From the NCBI GenBank assembly GCA_029261965.1, contig JAJDAH010000448.1, positions 1 through 43,915 of the forward strand: DNA of 43,915 bases, written 5' to 3'. The DNA comes from Polyangiaceae bacterium. GTDB lineage: Bacteria > Myxococcota_A > Polyangia > Polyangiales > Polyangiaceae. This document shows positions 39,601-43,915 of this stretch, one piece after another. The notes under the pieces were generated by a model. It searched no databases. It was not told the DNA's origin and saw only the letters and a program-made list of their open reading frames with translations. The position numbers were made by a program, and so were the translations under genes. Every line of letters begins with the position of its first letter. The stretch's first letter is position 1.

Positions 39601-42093
39601 GTCACTGGGCGGCTTTGCTCCCACCACGCGCAACGCTTCGCAGAGGGCTATCCACGACCGATCCGCATCGAAGTTCAGCTCAATCCATGCGATTCGGGAA
39701 AGAACCATCGCCTTGGTGATCGTATCGACTTCGATCTGGCGAAACCCCTCGAATCTGCTTTTCGCAAGTTCGAGCGAGCCAACGCGCAGGTACGCCTCTC
39801 CGAGGAGGTAGCTCAGCTCCGGATGGATGGAATCTGCAAGCTGCGCGTGGGCTTTTTCCGCGACCTCCAACGATGCGATTGCTCGACTGTTGTCGAAACT
39901 ACGGAACGACAACCTCGCGGCCATGAGGTTGGACACGAACGTGCGCTCAGGGTTTTCGGCCGTGAATCCACGCGCATAGTGAAATGCCCGAGTATGCACT
40001 TTCTCCTCGAACTCTGTGCCAACTTCAGGATCAAGCTCGAGCAAAGCGCGACCGATGAGCGAGTTGACATAGTCTCGGTCGAGTGCCTCTTCATCGATCG
40101 CATCTGCGATCAACTGGTGGGTTTGCCGCCTCTCCAGATCCCCCATGGCTTCGAGCAACGCTTCCCGCACGCGGTGATGTGAAAACACGTGGCGCCCATT
40201 CTCGATCGCTTCCACGAGTCGCGCGCGCCGCGCATTCGCCAGAGTGGCTTGGACCTCAGAGGCCTCCAACCGAGAGACCTTGACCACGAGCTCGTCATCG
40301 AAGGCATCGCCAGCGACGGCACCTATCGAGAGTACGGCCTGGGCCGCTCGATCGAGACGCGTGATCCGACCCGCCAACAGGTCCGGAACCGCTCCGGTGG
40401 CGGGGAGCTCTGTGAGCCTCTCGGAATAGAATCGCCACACGCCCCAGTGAGGCCCGACCGCGCCAACGTCCAACATGGCGCGCACAACCTCGAGCACCGC
40501 GAGCGGCGTGCCGTCGCTCAATGCGCGAACACAACGGTGCAAATCAGCGTCCACCGACCCGCCGCCCAAGTACTCGGTAACCAATTCGGAGACTTCGATG
40601 TCGGTGAACGGGCCGAGGCTGATCTCGGCCAAGGTTGCACCGACCGCCGCGTCTCGGAGCTCGTCGGCGCTCCGCTCAAACTCGTCCCCGGTGCGAGTTG
40701 CCAGCAGAATCGCCACCTTTGACTCCGTCGCGCTGGCGAACGTTCTCTTTAGAACGCTTCGGCTCCCATCGTCGAGCCATTGCGTGTCGTCCACGAACAG
40801 CATTGTAGGTGCGAGGCTCGACAGGAAGTTCCGAAGGAATTCGCTCAGCCCTTCGACGAAAACATGTCCCGCGTCATCGGTGCGCGGCACCGTTCGGGTA
40901 TCGTCGAACAAGAAACCAATGCGTGGTGAAAGAACCCGAACCAGCGGAGCCAAGTCCCCCGCAGCCGCGCGAAGGGCTGCAACTCGTTTCACGCGTTCAC
41001 GCGCCGGCACGTGGGGCAATTCATCCAGGTAGGATTCGATCAGCTGCCGGATGACGAAAAAGGGCCTGGTTCCGTCGGAGGGGCAGCGGGCGACTAGCAC
41101 TGGCCGTCCCAATTCGCGCACCTCATTCAGAAATCCGCTCGCGACTGTGGTCTTCCCGCTCCCAGGGGACCCTCTCAACACGGAGAGGGTGCTCTTCATG
41201 GTCTCGGCTTCGTCCCATGCGCGACGGAGCGCGTTGAGCTCGACACTGCGCCCGACCAAACAGACATCGTCGAGGCTGGGGGTCCTCCCCGCGTCGGCAG
41301 CGACCGCTGAGTCGTCACTGGAGCACGCTGCATCTAGCGCTCGCAGTACGAGTCGCGCGTTCGCAAATCGGTCATCAGGTCGCCGTTCGAGCAGCCGGCG
41401 AATGAGTTCGCGGAGGCGTGGAGTGACCGCGGACCCGCGCAGCTGCTCGTCCACGTCACCATCAGGTGGTCGTCCTGTAAGGCAGGCAACCATCACGCTA
41501 CCGAGCGCGAACAGATCCGCCCTACCGTCGATTCGCGTCCTGAATACGCTCAACTGTTCGGGCGCCGAGTACTCTCGAGTACCAACTGCGCTCGACGCAT
41601 CCTGCGCGTCGCTAGCCACGGCGAATCCGAAATCGACCAGGCGGGCCGCGCCCGTGCTCGCGTCAAAGATGATGTTCTGTGGCTTGACGTCCCTATGAAC
41701 CAGACCTGCCCGATGGATCGCATCGAGGGCGGTCGCGACTTGCACGCCGAGCGCGGTCGTCTCCCGCTCGGTGAATACCTTGCTGAGAATGCGGTCGGCC
41801 AAGGTTTCTCCCGCGGCCAGCTCCATTACCAGGTACGGAATGTCGCCTACTTCGCCGACTTCCATGACCTTCATGAGGTTTGGATGGGTGACCCTAGCCA
41901 GCGCGACTGCTTCGCGGCGAAAACGCGTTGCTATGCTTTGTCTGTCGAGCGGACCTTCCTCGTCGAAGCCAAGAGGCAACTTGACAGCGTAGGTCGTATT
42001 CTTGCGGCGTCCCTTGTAGACGACGCTGAATCCACCCCGCCCGAGTTCCTGCAGGAGTTCGATTTGCGGGATTCGAATTCGCGGCTCTGCCAT
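36622..42093 (-). CDS. Giant Ser/Thr kinase-AAA-TPR-GAF-histidine kinase-receiver fusion protein
   Basis: 1,823 residues from ATG 42093 (a TTG at 42144 would add 17). Domains in order: Ser/Thr kinase (about 8-255; GRGGF loop, Lys38, HRDVKPQN 133-140, DFG 154-156); an AAA/AcyC-type ATPase (about 280-620) with Walker A GSPGSGKT (308-315) and Walker B TMLFVDD (430-436); a TPR-like helical region (about 650-1270); a GAF domain (about 1300-1450); a histidine kinase with His1468 in GGIGHDFNNLL, NLVINARDAL, DDGQGMP and GGTGLGLA; and a receiver with Asp1755 (LLLSDVLIPGMNG) and Lys1805. All catalytic residues look intact. No membrane segment is seen. The layout resembles PknK and the kinase-cyclase proteins linked to TOMM loci, but ends in a phosphorelay instead of a cyclase. 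Confidence 0.9.
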   Translation of the reverse strand: MAEPRIRIPQIELLQELGRGGFSVVYKGRRKNTTYAVKLPLGFDEEGPLDRQSIATRFRREAVALARVTHPNLMKVMEVGEVGDIPYLVMELAAGETLADRILSKVFTERETTALGVQVATALDAIHRAGLVHRDVKPQNIIFDASTGAARLVDFGFAVASDAQDASSAVGTREYSAPEQLSVFRTRIDGRADLFALGSVMVACLTGRPPDGDVDEQLRGSAVTPRLRELIRRLLERRPDDRFANARLVLRALDAACSSDDSAVAADAGRTPSLDDVCLVGRSVELNALRRAWDEAETMKSTLSVLRGSPGSGKTTVASGFLNEVRELGRPVLVARCPSDGTRPFFVIRQLIESYLDELPHVPARERVKRVAALRAAAGDLAPLVRVLSPRIGFLFDDTRTVPRTDDAGHVFVEGLSEFLRNFLSSLAPTMLFVDDTQWLDDGSRSVLKRTFASATESKVAILLATRTGDEFERSADELRDAAVGATLAEISLGPFTDIEVSELVTEYLGGGSVDADLHRCVRALSDGTPLAVLEVVRAMLDVGAVGPHWGVWRFYSERLTELPATGAVPDLLAGRITRLDRAAQAVLSIGAVAGDAFDDELVVKVSRLEASEVQATLANARRARLVEAIENGRHVFSHHRVREALLEAMGDLERRQTHQLIADAIDEEALDRDYVNSLIGRALLELDPEVGTEFEEKVHTRAFHYARGFTAENPERTFVSNLMAARLSFRSFDNSRAIASLEVAEKAHAQLADSIHPELSYLLGEAYLRVGSLELAKSRFEGFRQIEVDTITKAMVLSRIAWIELNFDADRSWIALCEALRVVGAKPPSDGIWPTLIALVGWVFHRAFGRLVPWSGDRWRAEMLATLYYQLARLSFQKAQPSIFVQVTLRSSRVADWLGPSDAMVKSLGLHAMLRCVLGRRDSARRYLSASDDVARELRDPALYAQALQMQAVVAIWNGDVPAALDAGARSLTEYGHWRELSDFCLTAYNQAQVESVRGRCREAWKWMERSIAKVAQHEGAPLVVEHVEACARGVLASLGRDADADALVSPLERTAVRAPAKGVQHISNYGARVRRFSETGDLGEEFEALVEEFRAEKFDPPRAHLEVHEYYVYAAHARLHACYRCDEQTRPTCLRLLEAAHDELRRAARIPLFDAHQLVIEAGLRFFESDRPAAEKLFAQAEALAQQEAAPWVLYAVHRGRAHLLQAAGQLDAARDQARMAEALAEEHGAVYRARWVREEFGLKPRRGARSDMVASSMSVTGLTGRRSRTRAYLRTLLRVGRAPVADLEPEHQARVVIDEIVRSLHAERGFIFLTSERIGLEPDAPQSDNDGRLKLLAGRALDGTDLDASADYDRDVIQGLLLAYADEDAADIDDGVAVARTERRSIIAATLMVRHRAIGIVYLDRRLPLGVFGGDDAEVLHALALQIPVALELARVLGERERAAEQLHQTQKLEAVERLAGGIGHDFNNLLATIRAAAEVLELDATEGEQLEDIRTIRSATVRAEDLTRQLLAFSKGQFSEPELVRVNDAARALRSILNQLVGDRITLETNLADDVPNVMVDPGQLDQVLTNLVINARDALPGGGKIVIRTARAVIKERSPNGLAAGVHVALSVADDGQGMPEDVRKRVFEPYFTTKIERGGTGLGLASVHGIITQAGGVIEVESQEGVGTTFTIHFPSADVSKVPTESRDARESLRGRETVLLVEDEPLVRRPLRRVLETYGYSVLTAASGEEALKIVEGHAESIDLLLSDVLIPGMNGLETARRVRELRPETKVLFMSGQAGGVLAERGILGKSVEFLQKPIHHEVLAEKIRKLLDGG

Positions 42094-42171
42094 CGACTGG
42101 TCGGCAAAGATACCGTGATAGTCCGGGTCGAGAAAGCCCAGCAATATCGACGCACCGCCAAGGTCGACGCC

Positions 42172-43182
42172 TCAAGCAACAGGATGTATTAGCAACTCCC
42201 TAGGCACCGGTCCGACGAGGTTCGGATGACCGACGCCAAACGTTAGAGCCATCGCGTTTTCTTGGAGGGCCTTCGAGACGAACACCTCGCCCTTCAGTTC
42301 CGGAGGGGTCAGGTCGACATAGTGCGTGTCATCCGCGCCACCGCACTCGATCGTCGCGTGCGGTGATGAACCCTCAATCCAACGAGCAATGGCATCCTGA
42401 TTGCCCGGACACAAGTAGTACTCCTGATGAAAGTGGGGTCTGGGCTCGGGGTCCGGCGACCTCGTGGGAATTTCCTCGCCCCAGAGGAAACCGAGCCGTT
42501 GAACGCACTCCTGCGACGCTGCCGCCACGGCCTCGACCAAGCGAGAACGGGCGCCGAACCCGTAGGCAAAAGGATATTCGTCGCACTCAGGAAAACCGAA
42601 TACAGCGGCAACGCGACCCGGATTTCGTCCTTGCCCAGCAAGTTCATACGCCTTGAAACTGTAGACGCCGGCGAACCCCGCCACGTCGAAATCGTCGGGC
42701 AGCGCCACCGTTCTCAGTCGCCCCTCCCCGAACCATCCACGAAGAACAGCGTCCCGTTCAACGAGTTCCCACCTCGCGCGGCGGCAAGCGTCGCGCCAAC
42801 CACGGCCAGCGGCAACGCCATTGGACACCGAGTACTGCCAACCCCTCGATCCGTCCGCGACAGGAAAAACCTCGTCGTGACGCAGTTCACGCCCCGCAAC
42901 GCCCGCCGCGTCATGCAAGCGGTAGCAAGCTGAGCCGCGAGCCTGCGCTTCCAGAATGCATGCCCGTTCAACGAGTTCGTAATACGCTCGCGCGAACGGA
43001 GGCGCCTCCATGTTTCCGGCGGCGCTGCCGAGGGCAGAGCCGCCCCTTTTGTGATGCGCGACGAGCCCCACGAGCGCGATGCTGGTTCGCCCGATATCGA
43101 CTATCTCGTGGAAAACCTCCGGCTTACACCATCCGTTCGGGAGGGGAATCTCCTCTTGCAGGTCACGCAGAGGCCCGAACAC
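42172..43182 (-). CDS. YcaO-domain protein (TOMM cyclodehydratase-like)
   Basis: 336 residues from GTG 43182, which has GGGGAGG six bases upstream. This start lies inside the 3' end of the diiron gene, a 20-base overlap. YcaO hallmarks are visible: GSALGSAAGNMEAPPFARAYYELVERAC (ATP-site Glu69 and Glu72), SVSNGVAAGRGWRDACRRARWELVERDAVLRGW (Glu139, Glu142, Asp144) and RSRLVEAVAAASQECVQR (Glu217, Gln224). YcaO enzymes use ATP to activate peptide amides and build azolines, thioamides or amidines in ribosomal peptides. The protein is shorter than typical cyclodehydratases, has no fused E1-like partner, and ends HPVA without the PxPxP tail of azoline-forming members. The kinase fusion follows closely in the same frame. 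Confidence 0.85.
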   Translation of the reverse strand: MFGPLRDLQEEIPLPNGWCKPEVFHEIVDIGRTSIALVGLVAHHKRGGSALGSAAGNMEAPPFARAYYELVERACILEAQARGSACYRLHDAAGVAGRELRHDEVFPVADGSRGWQYSVSNGVAAGRGWRDACRRARWELVERDAVLRGWFGEGRLRTVALPDDFDVAGFAGVYSFKAYELAGQGRNPGRVAAVFGFPECDEYPFAYGFGARSRLVEAVAAASQECVQRLGFLWGEEIPTRSPDPEPRPHFHQEYYLCPGNQDAIARWIEGSSPHATIECGGADDTHYVDLTPPELKGEVFVSKALQENAMALTFGVGHPNLVGPVPRELLIHPVA

Positions 43183-43852
43183 GTGTCGCCTCCCCCAGCT
43201 CCATGGCCGCGAGCTCGTCGAAGAAGAGATCGAAACTGTGCGTGGTGCGACGAAGAGTCTGAAGGAGGGGCGCCAGCATCGTTTCGTCGGTGACGAGTTT
43301 TTCGATCTCGGAGAATCCTTCAGCAACGTGCGCCTTGTCCAACTCGACATGTTTCCCGATCACCGAAAGTGCGGAGGCCGGAACACCGCAGCTGCCGTTC
43401 AATGCCTGTAGCCACTCTGCACCGAGCAGGACGATGAAGTACTCGGCGAAGAACACATACGCCAGATACGAGCTTGGCTCCTTTTCGATGGTGAGTCGAA
43501 GTTGGTCCACCAACTCCTTCATGGATCGAGTCGGCTTGACGGCGGGATACACACCGAAAATCTCCGACATCGTCGCCAGGTCCTGTTCCGCCCACCGATC
43601 GTGGCCGACTTCCTCCCGGGCTTTGAGGGCAAAGAATTCCGCAATGGCGGCCTCCCCACGGCAAGCGCAGTTTGCACGAGCGAGATCGAGAAATGGTGGA
43701 GTGTGCCGAATCAAGAAGTGGATGTTGGCCAGATAGGTCGCGATGGTCTGAGGACTCAATCGCCCGTCCCGGGCGAGCTGGAGCAGTGACGCATGCGTCC
43801 TGACCTTTTCCGCGTAGTCTTCGATTTCCCGCACCAGCGCATCGCTAATCAT
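43163..43852 (-). CDS. Heme-oxygenase-like diiron (HDO/TenA-PqqC fold) protein
   Basis: 229 residues from ATG 43852, with GGAGG five bases upstream. All-helical heme-oxygenase-like fold. The ligand pattern of the iron-containing redox group is present: LKAREEVGHDRW (Glu80/81, His84), FFAEYF (Glu137) and KHVELDKAH, an HxxxDxxH motif (His168, Asp172, His175). Relatives are HDO oxygenases that desaturate, decarboxylate or N-oxygenate small molecules, together with TenA/PqqC. The metal motif favours a diiron oxidase over TenA. The TGA lies inside the YcaO start region (20-base overlap), so the two are translated together and the enzyme may act on the YcaO substrate or product. Confidence 0.85.
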   Translation of the reverse strand: MISDALVREIEDYAEKVRTHASLLQLARDGRLSPQTIATYLANIHFLIRHTPPFLDLARANCACRGEAAIAEFFALKAREEVGHDRWAEQDLATMSEIFGVYPAVKPTRSMKELVDQLRLTIEKEPSSYLAYVFFAEYFIVLLGAEWLQALNGSCGVPASALSVIGKHVELDKAHVAEGFSEIEKLVTDETMLAPLLQTLRRTTHSFDLFFDELAAMELGEATRVRASA

Positions 43853-43885
43853 CGATACCTCCAAAACGACCGTCGCCGGCCAAGT

Positions 43886-43915
43886 TCAAACGGGGACTAG
43901 CGCGGCCCCCGCACG
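43886..43915 (-). CDS. Possible 3' end of an upstream gene running off the window
   Basis: Nine codons (RAGAALVPV) end with TGA 43886-43888, 33 bases before the diiron gene's ATG. Position and spacing fit the tail of the preceding gene of the operon, which could be a precursor peptide or another modification enzyme. Too short to identify, and it could be chance. Confidence 0.3.
   Translation of the reverse strand, partial: RAGAALVPV

Overview
The window is GC-rich chromosomal DNA. Its gene style points to a large-genome member of the Myxococcota, probably a Polyangia-type myxobacterium: many lipoproteins of unknown function, several eukaryotic-type Ser/Thr kinases and hybrid histidine kinases, a DUF3160 lipoprotein, a 13E12-like HNH protein and a kinase-AAA-TPR signalling giant. 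This placement is inferred from gene content, not from a marker gene. No rRNA, prophage, intact IS element or CRISPR array was seen. One tRNA-Pro is present.

Layout. (1) 1-2.1 kb: a partial membrane protein and a copper monooxygenase-like lipoprotein on the minus strand, divergent from a TlpA-like thioredoxin lipoprotein. (2) 2.2-7.6 kb, minus strand: nadB, a CPBP membrane protease, a patatin-like lipase and two lipoproteins. The first four are joined by 4-base start/stop overlaps (TTGA, ATGA, GTGA). (3) 7.9-9.7 kb: etfB-etfA. (4) 9.8-18.8 kb: an accessory stretch starting at tRNA-Pro(CGG). It holds palindromes, a short tandem repeat, two DNA-binding-like genes, a DUF3160 lipoprotein, a VapB-like relic next to an intact MazEF-type toxin-antitoxin pair, a VTT-like membrane protein, a cystatin-like lipoprotein, a TPR relic, and an HNH gene bracketed by near-identical 22-base repeats. 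(5) 18.8-23.3 kb, minus strand: transglutaminase-like protein, GT4 glycosyltransferase and GH15 glucoamylase-like enzyme. (6) 23.4-28.8 kb: a 44-residue basic protein, a polytopic Ser/Thr kinase, a small membrane protein and a membrane PAS-hybrid histidine kinase. (7) 29.1-36 kb: a D-Ala-D-Ala-ligase-like ATP-grasp enzyme with a CocE-type hydrolase, a convergent ATP-grasp-like protein, and an SGNH-like plus MBOAT acyltransferase pair. (8) 36-43.9 kb, minus strand: a heme-oxygenase-like diiron protein, a YcaO protein, a kinase-AAA-TPR-GAF-histidine kinase-receiver fusion of about 1,820 residues, and a MerR-like HTH-receiver regulator.

The most interesting locus is region 8. YcaO enzymes modify peptide backbones, and the partner looks like a heme-oxygenase-like diiron oxidase. 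The next gene is a single-chain sensor carrying both Ser/Thr-kinase and histidine-kinase/receiver chemistry, followed by a receiver with its own DNA-binding domain. This reads as a modification module wired to its own signalling chain. It resembles the known association of YcaO/TOMM genes with kinase-cyclase fusion proteins, but with a phosphorelay output in place of a cyclase. No precursor peptide is visible inside the window. The tail of an upstream reading frame runs off the right edge, so the precursor or further enzymes may lie there.
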